Shown here: one piece after another, positions 54,126 through 62,769 of the stretch | Layout: every line of letters begins with the position of its first letter | How positions within the stretch are numbered: position 1 is the first letter of the stretch | Source: Microbacterium oxydans | Lineage (GTDB): Bacteria; Actinomycetota; Actinomycetes; Actinomycetales; Microbacteriaceae | Direction: 5' to 3' | DNA length: 64,000 bases | NCBI RefSeq assembly: GCF_026559675.1 | Contig: NZ_CP092891.1 | Coordinates: 2,542,001 to 2,606,000 of the forward strand | The notes under the pieces: model-generated | What the model was told of the DNA's origin: nothing | What the model saw: the letters and a program-made list of their open reading frames with translations, nothing else | Database searches by the model: none | Made by a program: the position numbers and the translations under genes

Positions 54126-54128
54126 CGT
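54123..54128 (+). promoter_or_regulatory. -10 element of the lysR gene (leaderless)
   Basis: TATCGT followed by six bases and the ATG at 54135. Confidence 0.55.
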
Positions 54129-54134
54129 GCCCGC

Positions 54135-55058
54135 ATGGAACTCCGTCAACTGCGCTACTTCCTCGCCGTGGCGGACGAGCTCCACTTCGGTCGCGCCGCG
54201 CAGAAGCTGCACATGTCGCAGCCGCCGCTGAGCGTGCAGGTGGGCCGTCTGGAGCGCGAGGCCGGGGTGGCGCTGTTCGAGCGGACCACACGCCGAGTCA
54301 CGCTCACGCCCGCCGGAAGGCACCTGCAGGAGAGGGCTCGGCGGATCATCGACGAGGTCGACGACGTCCGCGCCGAGATGCGCGCCTACGTCGACGGGCT
54401 CGCGGGACAGCTGACGGCCGGATTCGTCAGCTCCGCGAACTACACGGTGCTGCCCGAGGTCGCGCAGCTCTTCCGCGCGCGACGCCCGAACGTCGCCCTC
54501 TCCCTCGTGCCGCTCACCTCGGGCGAGCAGTTCGCCCGGCTGCGGGAGGGCTCGCTCGACGTCGGGATCGTGCGCGACGAGGACCCCCGCGGCGACTCAT
54601 CGTCTCCGCGTCTCTCCACGCAGGTGGTGTTCGAGGAGCGTCTGGTCGCGTGCCTCCCTATCGGCCATCCCCTCGCCGGTCGCACCGAGGTGACCCCCGA
54701 GGAGATCATCGAGGTGCCGATGATCGCCTATCCGCGCTCGCTCATGCCGGGATACGTCGATCGGGTGACCGCGACGCTGGGGGCGGCGGGGACCATGCGC
54801 GTGGTCGAGGAGGTCGTGCACCAGGAGACCGCGCTGGGGTTCGTCGCTGCGGGTCTCGGCACGAGCATCCTGCCGGAGTCGGTCAGGATGCTCGTGCCGC
54901 CCTCGATCGCGATCGTCCCGCTGGCCGGATCGCCGACCACGCGGCTCCTCGCCGCCCATCAGGTCCGCGACGACGTGAGCGCGGTCGTCGCGGCCTTCAT
55001 CGCCTGCCTGCACGACGCCGCCGACGCCCTGTCGACGCGACGGGACGTCAGCGCCTGA
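54135..55058 (+). CDS. LysR family transcriptional regulator
   Basis: A 307-residue LTTR. The winged HTH is in MELRQLRYFLAVADELHFGRAAQKLHMSQPPLSVQVGRLEREAGVALFERTTRRVTLTPAG (key residues A-A-x-x-L-x-x-S-Q-P-P-L-S). The effector domain starts with LTAGFVSSANYTVLPEV. It is divergent to the amine/ammonium operon (148 bp gap), a usual LTTR arrangement, so it probably senses an amine-related inducer. The ATG begins the HTH; the frame extends upstream over the operator. Confidence 0.92.
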   Translation: MELRQLRYFLAVADELHFGRAAQKLHMSQPPLSVQVGRLEREAGVALFERTTRRVTLTPAGRHLQERARRIIDEVDDVRAEMRAYVDGLAGQLTAGFVSSANYTVLPEVAQLFRARRPNVALSLVPLTSGEQFARLREGSLDVGIVRDEDPRGDSSSPRLSTQVVFEERLVACLPIGHPLAGRTEVTPEEIIEVPMIAYPRSLMPGYVDRVTATLGAAGTMRVVEEVVHQETALGFVAAGLGTSILPESVRMLVPPSIAIVPLAGSPTTRLLAAHQVRDDVSAVVAAFIACLHDAADALSTRRDVSA

Positions 55059-55070
55059 AGCCGTGGAGCG

Positions 55071-56240
55071 TCACAGCGCGTTGCGACGGGCGACCTCGCC
55101 GAGCCACGCGAGCGAGGGCTTCGGCGAGCGCGCGAACGTCTCGTGGTCGAAGCCGATGAGGCCGAACGTGGGCGCGAATCCGCTGGCCCACTCGTAGTTG
55201 TCCAGCGCGCTCCAGTGCTGGTAGGCGCGGACGTCGATGCCGTCGGCGATCGCGCGGTGCAGTCCCTCCAGCGCCCCCTGCGTGTAGGCGATGCGACGGG
55301 TGTCGTCGGCGGTCGCGATGCCGTTCTCGGTCACGAGCACCGGCACGCCGCCGCTCCGCTCCCACGCACTGCGCACGCCCATCTCGAGCGCCTCCGGGAA
55401 GAACTCCCAGCCGGTCAGCGTCGTCTCCACGTCGGACGACACCGGACGGGGGCCCTCCGGCCCGATGAACGTGCGGGTGTAGGCCTGCACGCCGACGAAG
55501 TCGTCGCCCGCGGACTGGTCGAGGTACCAGTGGTCGCGCGGGTCGCCGTACTCCGCGAGCATCTCGTCGGCGCCCGGCTCTCCGGTGGAGTGGAACGCCT
55601 GCGTGGCGATGGTCCATCCGGCCTTGACCCCCGGCACCGAGTGCAGGATCTCGGTGGCACGGTGGTGTGCCTCGAGCAGCGTGTCGGCGACGGCGAGGTC
55701 GGGGTTCGGGAGACCGTAGGCGACGAGGTTCGCCGCGTCCTCTCCCCCGGCCAGCATCGCGGCGATGTTCGGCTCGTTGATCGTGCACACGTAGTCGATG
55801 CCGTCGAGGATCGGCAGCACGGTCTCGACGTAGCGGGAGAACAGATCGACCGCGTCATCGGCGCGCCAGAAGCCGTCCTTCTGGAACCACTGCGGCACCG
55901 TGAAGTGCATGAGCGTGACCGTGGGGTCGAGCCCGTTCTCGCGCGCCGTGTCGATCATGCGGCGGTAGTGGTCGAGCATCGCCCGCGAGACGAAGCCGCG
56001 CTCGGGCTCGATCCGCGCCCATTCCACCGAGAACCGGTAGGAGTTCAGCCCGGCCGCGGCGAGCAGCCGCATGTCCTCCGGGTAGCGGTGGAAGTGGTCG
56101 GCGGCGTCACCGGAGGGCTCCACCATGGGCGAGCCGGGCGCATGTTCCATCGCCCACCAGTTGCTCGTGGTGTTGTTGCCCTCCACCTGGTGGGCCGCTG
56201 TCGCGGCGCCCCACAGGAAGCCGTCGGGGAATGCGAGCAC
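55071..56240 (-). CDS. Glycoside hydrolase family 1 (beta-glucosidase)
   Basis: A 389-residue TIM-barrel retaining beta-glycosidase. Acid/base E156 lies in CTINEPNI and nucleophile E305 in VLVTENGIAT. The N-terminal signature FLWGAATAAHQVEGN and YRFSVEWARIEPERG are present, and YEWASGFAPTFGLIGFD closes the active site. It is about 50 residues shorter than most GH1 enzymes, mainly in loops. No signal peptide, so it acts on imported sugars. GTG start with GAGGAG-type site. Last gene of the LacI/Dpp-type operon, 37 bp after the ATPase gene. Confidence 0.93.
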   Translation of the reverse strand: MLAFPDGFLWGAATAAHQVEGNNTTSNWWAMEHAPGSPMVEPSGDAADHFHRYPEDMRLLAAAGLNSYRFSVEWARIEPERGFVSRAMLDHYRRMIDTARENGLDPTVTLMHFTVPQWFQKDGFWRADDAVDLFSRYVETVLPILDGIDYVCTINEPNIAAMLAGGEDAANLVAYGLPNPDLAVADTLLEAHHRATEILHSVPGVKAGWTIATQAFHSTGEPGADEMLAEYGDPRDHWYLDQSAGDDFVGVQAYTRTFIGPEGPRPVSSDVETTLTGWEFFPEALEMGVRSAWERSGGVPVLVTENGIATADDTRRIAYTQGALEGLHRAIADGIDVRAYQHWSALDNYEWASGFAPTFGLIGFDHETFARSPKPSLAWLGEVARRNAL

Positions 56241-56277
56241 GAGTGCTCTCCTCTCTCTTGGGTTGAAGTCGTGACGG

Positions 56278-57987
56278 TCAGTGAAGACGTGCGGGGTTGG
56301 GCACGGCGTCCAGCAGCTGGATCGTGTACGGATCCTCCGGATGCTGCAGCACCTCCGAGGTCTCGCCGCGCTCGACGACCCGGCCGCGGTTGAGCACCAG
56401 GATGTTCTGCGTCACCAGTCGCGCGCTCAGCAGGTCGTGCGTGATGTAGAGCATGCTGATGCCCCAGCGCTCGCGGAGGTCCTCCAGCAGCGCCAGCACT
56501 CCGGCCCGGAGCGAGACGTCGAGCATCGACACCGGCTCGTCGGCGATCAGCACCTGCGGGTCGCTCGCGAGCGCCCGGGCGATGACCACGCGCTGCCGCT
56601 GCCCACCCGAGAGCTGATGCGGCAGCTTGGCCGCGAACTGCTCGACGGGTGTGAGACCGACCGTCTCCAGCAGCTCGAGGACCCGGGCCCTGGCCTCCGG
56701 TCCGCGCAGCTTCGTGTAGTTCATGACCGGACGCGTGAGGGCGTACTCGACCGTGTGCAGCGGGTTCAGCGCCGCGTACGGATCCTGGAACACCATCTGC
56801 ACGTCCTTGCGCAGGTCGCGCAGACCCCGCCGCTTGAGCGTGGCCACGTCGACGTCGCCGAAGCGCACTGTGCCCGAGGTGGGCTTCTCGACCCCGGTGA
56901 GCATCTTGGCGATGGTCGACTTGCCCGATCCCGAGGCGCCGACCAGGGCGAGCGACTCCCCCGGCTCGAGCCGGAACGAGACATCGTCGACCGCGGTCAC
57001 GGCGTCCTGTCCCCGGCGCGGGGCCGGGTAGTGCTTCGAGACGCCGTCCACCACGATCGCCGCGTCCGCACGGCGCGCGTCACGCGGCGAGACCGTCGGC
57101 ACCGTCTCGGTGACATCGGTGCGGGACCGTCCTTCGCGGCGCCGCGTCCCGAGGTCGACGAAGCCCGGGATCGAGAGGGTCTCCGCGCGCGGGTCGGCGT
57201 AGTGGCTGAGCAGCATCCGTGTGTACTCGTCCTGCGGACGCTGGAGGATGTCGATGCTCGGAGCATCCTCGACGATGTGCCCCTCGTGCATGACCATCAC
57301 CCGGTCCGTGGCCTCGAGCACGATGCCGAGGTCGTGGCTGATGAGGATCGCGGTGAAGTGCTCCGCCCGCTGCAGCTCCTTGATCGTGTCCATGACCGCG
57401 TGCTGCACGAGCACGTCGAGCGCCGTGGTGGGCTCGTCGAACACCATCAGCTGCGGCTCCAGCGACAGCGCGAGGGCGATCGAGGCGCGCTGGCGCATAC
57501 CGCCGGAGAGCTCGCCCGGATAGCGCGCCAGCACCGTCTCGTCGAGCCCGACCTTGCCGATCAGCTCACGAGCCCGGGCATCGCGCTCCTCGCGCGGCAC
57601 GTGACCGTGCGCGGCGAAGATGTCGCGGAAGTGGTTGCCCACGGTCCGCACCGGGTTGAGCGCGTTCATGCCCGACTGCAGCACCATCGCGAAGCCGCCC
57701 TGGCGCTGACGCCGCAGCTCCTCGGCGTCCAGCTCGCGGATGTCGCGTCCACCGAAGAGGATGCGTCCGCCGCTGATGCGCGCCGGCGGCTTCTGCAGCC
57801 GGGTCAGTGCGAAGCCGAGCGTGGACTTGCCCGACCCGGACTCGCCGACCAGGCCGACGAACTCCCCGCGACGCAGCGAGAACGAGACGTCCTCGACCGC
57901 CGTGACGGGTGTCGTGCCGGGCGAGGCGTACTGGACGGACAGCCCCTGCACGTCGAGCAGGATCTCGGTGGAGTCCATGGCGGTCAT
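56278..57987 (-). CDS. Dpp/Opp-type ABC transporter, two ATPase domains in one chain (DppD-DppF fusion)
   Basis: A 569-residue protein. Domain 1 (about 8-265): GESGSGKSTLGFALTR, LSGGMRQRASIALAL, LMVFDEPTTALDV. Domain 2 (about 320-565): GASGSGKSTIAKMLTG, LSGGQRQRVVIARAL, VLIADEPVSMLDV. A 50-residue linker rich in Arg joins them. The cysteine-containing C-terminal extensions usual in peptide ATPases are absent, as often in oligosaccharide importers. The ATG overlaps the permease stop by 4 bp. It powers the transporter encoded by the three genes upstream. Confidence 0.92.
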   Translation of the reverse strand: MTAMDSTEILLDVQGLSVQYASPGTTPVTAVEDVSFSLRRGEFVGLVGESGSGKSTLGFALTRLQKPPARISGGRILFGGRDIRELDAEELRRQRQGGFAMVLQSGMNALNPVRTVGNHFRDIFAAHGHVPREERDARARELIGKVGLDETVLARYPGELSGGMRQRASIALALSLEPQLMVFDEPTTALDVLVQHAVMDTIKELQRAEHFTAILISHDLGIVLEATDRVMVMHEGHIVEDAPSIDILQRPQDEYTRMLLSHYADPRAETLSIPGFVDLGTRRREGRSRTDVTETVPTVSPRDARRADAAIVVDGVSKHYPAPRRGQDAVTAVDDVSFRLEPGESLALVGASGSGKSTIAKMLTGVEKPTSGTVRFGDVDVATLKRRGLRDLRKDVQMVFQDPYAALNPLHTVEYALTRPVMNYTKLRGPEARARVLELLETVGLTPVEQFAAKLPHQLSGGQRQRVVIARALASDPQVLIADEPVSMLDVSLRAGVLALLEDLRERWGISMLYITHDLLSARLVTQNILVLNRGRVVERGETSEVLQHPEDPYTIQLLDAVPNPARLH

Positions 57988-58898
57988 CGGCCCTTCCCCT
58001 CTCGCAGGCGCGGATTGGAGATGCCGTCCACGCCGAAGTTGATCAGTGTCAGGCTCAGCGCCAGCAGTGCGATGCACAGACCGGGGGCGAACAGCAGCAG
58101 CCACTGCCCGGTGAGCAGGGAGTTGGAGTTCTGCGCCCAGTAAAGCATCGTGCCCCAGCTGACGATGCTGGAGTCGCCGAGGCCCAGGAACTCCAGCCCG
58201 GCCTCCGCGAGGATCGCCGCCGTCGCCGCCCCGAAGAGCGTGCCGGCGATGATCGACGTCATGTTCGGCAGTATCTCGCGGAACACGATGCGCGTCCTGC
58301 TGTCCCCCGAGAACTGCGCCGAGGTGACGAAGTCGTTCCCGCGCAGCGACTGGGTCTGGCTGCGGAGCACGCGAGCACCCCACGCCCAACCGGTCACCAC
58401 GATCACGGCGATGATCATGAGGATGCCGCCGTTCTGCAGGTACGCGGCGATCACGATCATCAGCGGGAGCCCCGGGATCACCAGGAACAGGTTGACGATG
58501 AAGCCGACGACCTCGCCGGCGAAACCGCGCATGTAGCCCCAGCTGAGCCCGATGAGCACGGCCACGATGGTGGACAGGATGCCGGCCGCGAAGCCGACCA
58601 GGAGGCTGATCTGCGCGCCGTAGATGAGCTGGCTGAGCACGTCCTCCCCCGCGGCGGTCGTGCCGAGCCAGTGCGCCCAGGACGCGTCGGCGTTGCGCTC
58701 GAAGGTGTTGTCCTTCGCGCCGTACGGGGCGAGGACGGGGGCGAACACCGCCACCAGCACGAAGAAGGCGAGGATGCACAGCCCGAGTCGCGCCTTGCCG
58801 TTGCTCCAGAGCGTGGCGACCATGCGCCCGAAGGCGCGCCAGGGGCTCGGCGCGGCGATGCGCTCGGCGGGGATCTTGACGTTCATGGTGGAGGTCAT
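57984..58898 (-). CDS. Dpp/Opp-type ABC transporter permease (DppC type)
   Basis: A 304-residue permease with six transmembrane helices. HWLGTTAAGEDVLSQLIYGAQISL and the coupling helix DFVTSAQFSGDSRTRIVFREILPN (about 200-224), then LEFLGLGDSSIVSWGTMLYWAQ, are standard. It overlaps the neighbours on both sides by 4 bp (ATGA). The substrate is likely an oligosaccharide, judging by the GH1 enzyme and LacI. Confidence 0.92.
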   Translation of the reverse strand: MTSTMNVKIPAERIAAPSPWRAFGRMVATLWSNGKARLGLCILAFFVLVAVFAPVLAPYGAKDNTFERNADASWAHWLGTTAAGEDVLSQLIYGAQISLLVGFAAGILSTIVAVLIGLSWGYMRGFAGEVVGFIVNLFLVIPGLPLMIVIAAYLQNGGILMIIAVIVVTGWAWGARVLRSQTQSLRGNDFVTSAQFSGDSRTRIVFREILPNMTSIIAGTLFGAATAAILAEAGLEFLGLGDSSIVSWGTMLYWAQNSNSLLTGQWLLLFAPGLCIALLALSLTLINFGVDGISNPRLREGKGR

Positions 58899-59875
58899 CG
58901 GCGAGTCCTCGGGTCGAGAACCCCGTAGAGGATGTCTACGAGGAAGTTGGCGATGAGCACGCTCACGGTGATCATCAGGAAGAGCGCCTGCATGAGCGGA
59001 TAGTCCTGTCCGATCACGGCGTTGAAGAGCAGATACCCGATGCCGGGATATCCGAAGACCTGCTCCACGAGGATCGATCCGCCGACCACGCCTCCGAGCG
59101 TGAGCCCGAAGCCGGTGAGGTTCGGCAGGATCGCGTTGCGTGCGGCGTAGCGGAGGGCGATCGTGCGGCCGTGCAGGCCGTTCGCCTCGCCGAACGTGAT
59201 GTAGTCCTCGCCGAGCGTGTTGATCATGGCGTTGCGCATCCCGATGATCCAGCCGCCCAGCGAGGTGAGCAGGATCGTCAGGGCGGGGAGGAACGCGTGG
59301 CTGAGCAGATCCCCGAGGAAGTCCCAGGTGAAGCCGGGAGTCGTCGTCGCGGAGTAGGCGCCCGTCGTCGGGAACCAGTGCAGCACGTAGCCGAAGAAGA
59401 ACAGCAGCAGCAGCGCGGTCCAGAAGTACGGGAACGTGCTGAGGAACGACCCGGTCAGCGTCGGCAGCGAGTCCAGCCAGGTGCCGCGGCGCCAGGCGGC
59501 CGCGACGCCGATGAGGGTGCCGATCACGAACGCGAGGACCGTGACGATCCCGACGAGCCCGATCGTGTACGGCAGCGCCGTGGAGACCATGCTCGACACC
59601 GACTGCGGGTAGAACGTGTACGAGACGCCGAAGTCGAGCCGGACGACCTGGCCGAGGTAGGCGATGTACTGATCCCACAGCGACCCGGTCGGGACACCGA
59701 GCTGCGCCTCGATGGCGGCGCGCGTGGCGTCGGACACCGGTCCGTTCTGGGACAGCTTGGCGATCGCGGCATCCGCCGGGGAGCCCGGCATCATGCGCGG
59801 GAGGAAGAAGTTCAGGGTGACCGCGGCCCACAGCGTGAGCACGAACAGGCCGAACTTCTGGAGCGCGTACTTCAT
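58895..59875 (-). CDS. Dpp/Opp-type ABC transporter permease (DppB type)
   Basis: A 326-residue permease with six transmembrane helices. It opens with FFLPRMMPGSPADAAIAKLSQNGP, the periplasmic loop motif of DppB permeases, then LRLDFGVSYTFYPQSV and a coupling segment around ITFGEANGLHGRTIALRYAARNAILPN. It ends with VFGYPGIGYLLFNAVIGQDYPLMQ. Its ATG overlaps the binding-protein stop by 4 bp. Together with the next gene it forms the channel. Confidence 0.92.
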   Translation of the reverse strand: MKYALQKFGLFVLTLWAAVTLNFFLPRMMPGSPADAAIAKLSQNGPVSDATRAAIEAQLGVPTGSLWDQYIAYLGQVVRLDFGVSYTFYPQSVSSMVSTALPYTIGLVGIVTVLAFVIGTLIGVAAAWRRGTWLDSLPTLTGSFLSTFPYFWTALLLLFFFGYVLHWFPTTGAYSATTTPGFTWDFLGDLLSHAFLPALTILLTSLGGWIIGMRNAMINTLGEDYITFGEANGLHGRTIALRYAARNAILPNLTGFGLTLGGVVGGSILVEQVFGYPGIGYLLFNAVIGQDYPLMQALFLMITVSVLIANFLVDILYGVLDPRTRR

Positions 59876-61563
59876 CGGTCGTCCCCCTTGACGCGCTTGA
59901 GGTGCGTGAAGATCCCCAGCGGCGCGGAGTCGTAGTTCTGCGGGATCATGTACGGGTCTTCCTCACTCGGCCAGCCGGTGAACTTGGCGTCGCTGAACAG
60001 GCCCCAGATGCCGCCGTAGTAGAGGCCGATCACGGGCAGCTCGTCGTAGACGATGCCCTGCAGCTCCTTCACGATCTCGGCCTGGCGGGCGGGGTCGACG
60101 GTCTCGCGGTACTCGGCGAGCAGCGCGTCGACCTCGTCGGACCTGTAGCGCTCGAAGTTGTTCGCGGTCGCTTCTCCCGACGGCACGTAGAACTCGCTGG
60201 AGAGCAGGTTGTTGTAGGCCTGGTAGACGTCGCCGTTGCCCATGCCGCCGATCGCCATCTCGAAGTCGCCGTTGCTGATCGCGCTCTGATACCCCGCCGG
60301 CTGCGGGAGCTTGAGAGTGACCTTCACACCGACGTCGGCGAGCTGGCTGCGCACGGTCTGCGCCGCCCTGGTCCAGTCGGTGAAGCCGTTGGCCGTGGTG
60401 AGGGCGAACTCGAGCTGCTCGCCGTCGGCGTTCACAAGCCGGTCGCCGTCGAGGGTGTAACCGGCCTTCTCGAAGGCCGCGAGCGCCGCATCCCTGTCCT
60501 GCGTGATCATGCCCTGGTCGGGGATGCTGGGGTCGAGGTACTGCTCCTGGTTGGGGAGGATGAGCCCGGTCTGACCGGCCGGCTTCATGTATCCCTCGGA
60601 GGCGGTCTCGGCGATCTCCTCGCGGTCGAGGGAGAGCGCGATGCCACGACGCACGTTCACGTCGTCGAACGGCGCGACCTCGAGGTTCGGCATCAGCGCG
60701 ATCACGCCGCCCGGCGGGAACCACCACGAGTTGTGGTCGCTCGCCGCACCCCAGGTGCCCTCGACGTCGGAGATGAAGGCGTAGGCCCAGTCGTACCCGC
60801 GGCTGACGGTGTCGAGCTGCGAGTTCGTGGCGGGGAGGACGATGTGCTCGATCTCGATGGAGTCGGCCTGCCAGTAGTCGGGGTTCTTGTCCATCGAGTA
60901 CTGCTGGTCGTTGTAGTTGCCGAGCACGAAGGGCCCGGTGCCGACCGGCTTCTCGTTGCGGTAGGTGTCGGGGTTCTTCACGTCGGCCCAGAGGTGCTCG
61001 GGCACGATCATGGTCTGCCCGAGGATCGACAGCGACGGGGCGTCTTCGGTCTTCAGGTGCAGGACCACGTCCTGCCCGTCGGTCTCGACGCTGTCGAGGT
61101 GCTGCCAGGCGCCCTTGATGTCGAGGGAGGGGTTGTCCTTCAGGAGCTGGAACGTGAAGGCCACGTCGTCGGGCGTGAGGTCCTCGCCGTCGCTCCACTT
61201 CACGTCATCGCGGATCGTCATCACGATCGTGCGCGCGTCGGGCTGGGACCACTCGGAGGCGAGCCAGGGGTTCTGCGCACCGTCGAGCGGGTTGATCAGG
61301 ATCAGCGGCTCGTAGATCCACCGCGACGCCGTGCGCGTGTTGGTGAGATACGGGTTGAAGTTCCTGGTGAAGAACGGGTTGCCGTGATCGGCGTTGATCA
61401 GCATCGTGTCGTCGCCGATCGATGGATCGGGCTGGGATGTGATCTGGATGCTGCAGCCGCTCAGTGCGACCGCGGCTGCCGCGAGTCCCACGATCGCCGC
61501 CCTGCGCCAGCGCCGGATCAAGCGCCCTCTCGGTGTTCTGCCACCTGACATCTGCCACCTCAT
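59872..61563 (-). CDS. ABC transporter substrate-binding lipoprotein, family 5 (oligosaccharide/peptide)
   Basis: A 563-residue solute-binding lipoprotein. A basic N-region (RGRLIRRWRRAAIVGL) leads to lipobox LSGC with C37. Mature features: NPFFTRNFNPYLTNTRTASRWIYEPLILIN, WSDGEDLTPDDVAFTFQLLKDN, and GTGPFVLGNYNDQQYSMDKNPDYW. Family-5 proteins linked to beta-glycosidases bind cello- or other beta-oligosaccharides in several bacteria and Thermotoga. Two starts are possible: ATG 61563 or ATG 61551 (with AGGTGG three bases upstream). First gene of the operon, behind a promoter with two operators. Confidence 0.88.
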   Translation of the reverse strand: MRWQMSGGRTPRGRLIRRWRRAAIVGLAAAAVALSGCSIQITSQPDPSIGDDTMLINADHGNPFFTRNFNPYLTNTRTASRWIYEPLILINPLDGAQNPWLASEWSQPDARTIVMTIRDDVKWSDGEDLTPDDVAFTFQLLKDNPSLDIKGAWQHLDSVETDGQDVVLHLKTEDAPSLSILGQTMIVPEHLWADVKNPDTYRNEKPVGTGPFVLGNYNDQQYSMDKNPDYWQADSIEIEHIVLPATNSQLDTVSRGYDWAYAFISDVEGTWGAASDHNSWWFPPGGVIALMPNLEVAPFDDVNVRRGIALSLDREEIAETASEGYMKPAGQTGLILPNQEQYLDPSIPDQGMITQDRDAALAAFEKAGYTLDGDRLVNADGEQLEFALTTANGFTDWTRAAQTVRSQLADVGVKVTLKLPQPAGYQSAISNGDFEMAIGGMGNGDVYQAYNNLLSSEFYVPSGEATANNFERYRSDEVDALLAEYRETVDPARQAEIVKELQGIVYDELPVIGLYYGGIWGLFSDAKFTGWPSEEDPYMIPQNYDSAPLGIFTHLKRVKGDDR

Positions 61564-61603
61564 GTCGTCTCTGTCATGACCGACGGCCTGCGCCGCCTCA
61601 GCG

Positions 61604-61633
61604 AGTGTAAGCGCATACATTTTGCGATCGCAA
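61604..61633 (-). promoter_or_regulatory. LacI-controlled promoter of the oligosaccharide operon
   Basis: Minus strand: TTGCGA (61628-61633), 18 bp, TACACT (61604-61609). TGTAAGCGCATACA (61606-61619), a classic LacI/GalR-type operator, overlaps the -10, and the perfect palindrome TTGCGATCGCAA (61622-61633) covers the -35. The adjacent LacI gene is the likely repressor. Confidence 0.65.
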
Positions 61634-61670
61634 CCCCTTGACACCGACGCCGGGTCATGCGTCGCGCCGA

Positions 61671-62768
61671 TCAGGAAGGGCGCAGAGAGCTTTCCCGCAG
61701 CAGGATCCGCACGGGCAGCCGGGCCATGATCGGCTCGGCCTCGGGGTGCTCCAGGCGGCGCGCGAGGACCTGCACCGCCGCCCGCCCCAGCTCGATCATC
61801 GGCTGCCTGATCGTGGTCAGCGGCGGCTGCGAGAGGACCGCCGCCTCGATGCCGTCGAACCCCGTGACCAGCACGTCCTCCGGCACGCGCACGCCCGCGG
61901 TGCGGAACGCGTCCAGCGCCCCGAGAGCCATCTGGTCGTTCGCGGCGATCAGCGCCGCCGGCGGCCCGGAGCGCAGCAGCTCCTCCGCCGCGCGACGCCC
62001 CGAGGCGCGGGTGAAGTCGCCGCGGACGACACGGACCTCCTCCACCGGGCGCCCGGCGCCCGCCACGGCATCGGCGAAGCCCTCCCACCGCTGGGCTCCG
62101 TCGGGCGAGTCCGTCGGCCCCGCCAGGAACGCGAGCGGCGCGTCCTCCACCTGGGCGAGCACGTGGCGGGTCAGCTCCGCCATCGCCTCGGCGTTGCTCA
62201 CCGTCACGTGGTCGTAGTGGTCACCGCGCGGCGGGCCGGACAGCACCACGACGGGGATGCGCCGAGCCAGCCGGGCGAGCACCTCGTCCGGCACGCTGCT
62301 CGCGAGGACCATGAGGCCGTCGACGCGGCCGGCCATGTCGCGCACCGTCGCACGGTCCGGATCGTCGCGCCCGACGCCGACCATGAGCACGAAGCCCTGC
62401 TTCCACGCCTCCAGCTCCGCCCCCCGGAGCACCTCGTCGAGGAACAGCATCGCCGCGTGATCCTCGTCGTCCGCGCCGCTCTGCACGACCGTGAACGGCG
62501 GGGACTCCTCGCCGGAGAGCGCATCGAGGGCCGGTGCCTCGTCGGCCGCGTCGAACCCGGGGAAGTACAGCCCGAGCACCCCGGTGCGACGCTCGGCGAG
62601 TCCGCGGGCGCTGCCGCTCGGGACATACCCCAGGGCGGCCACGGCATCGAGCACGCGCTCCCGGGTGACCGGACGCACGGCATCCGGCGAGCGCAGCACA
62701 CGGGAGACCGTGGCGATCGAGACGCCGGCCCGGTCGGCCACGTCGTACACGGTCGCCGCTTTGCTCAC
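61671..62768 (-). CDS. LacI family transcriptional regulator of the oligosaccharide operon
   Basis: A 365-residue repressor. HTH TVYDVADRAGVSIATVSRVLRSPDAVRP (about 6-33) and hinge VPSGSARGLAERRTG are followed by a type-1 periplasmic-binding-protein-like domain with LAFLAGPTDSPDGAQRWEGF and LIAANDQMALGALDAFRTAGVRVPEDVLVTGFDG. GTG 62768 lies one base past the rsmI stop with GGAGGAG upstream, so it may be co-transcribed with rsmI. Its operators probably lie before the binding-protein gene 43 bp downstream of its stop. Inducer likely a beta-gluco-oligosaccharide. Confidence 0.9.
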   Translation of the reverse strand: MSKAATVYDVADRAGVSIATVSRVLRSPDAVRPVTRERVLDAVAALGYVPSGSARGLAERRTGVLGLYFPGFDAADEAPALDALSGEESPPFTVVQSGADDEDHAAMLFLDEVLRGAELEAWKQGFVLMVGVGRDDPDRATVRDMAGRVDGLMVLASSVPDEVLARLARRIPVVVLSGPPRGDHYDHVTVSNAEAMAELTRHVLAQVEDAPLAFLAGPTDSPDGAQRWEGFADAVAGAGRPVEEVRVVRGDFTRASGRRAAEELLRSGPPAALIAANDQMALGALDAFRTAGVRVPEDVLVTGFDGIEAAVLSQPPLTTIRQPMIELGRAAVQVLARRLEHPEAEPIMARLPVRILLRESSLRPS

Positions 62769-62769
62769 G

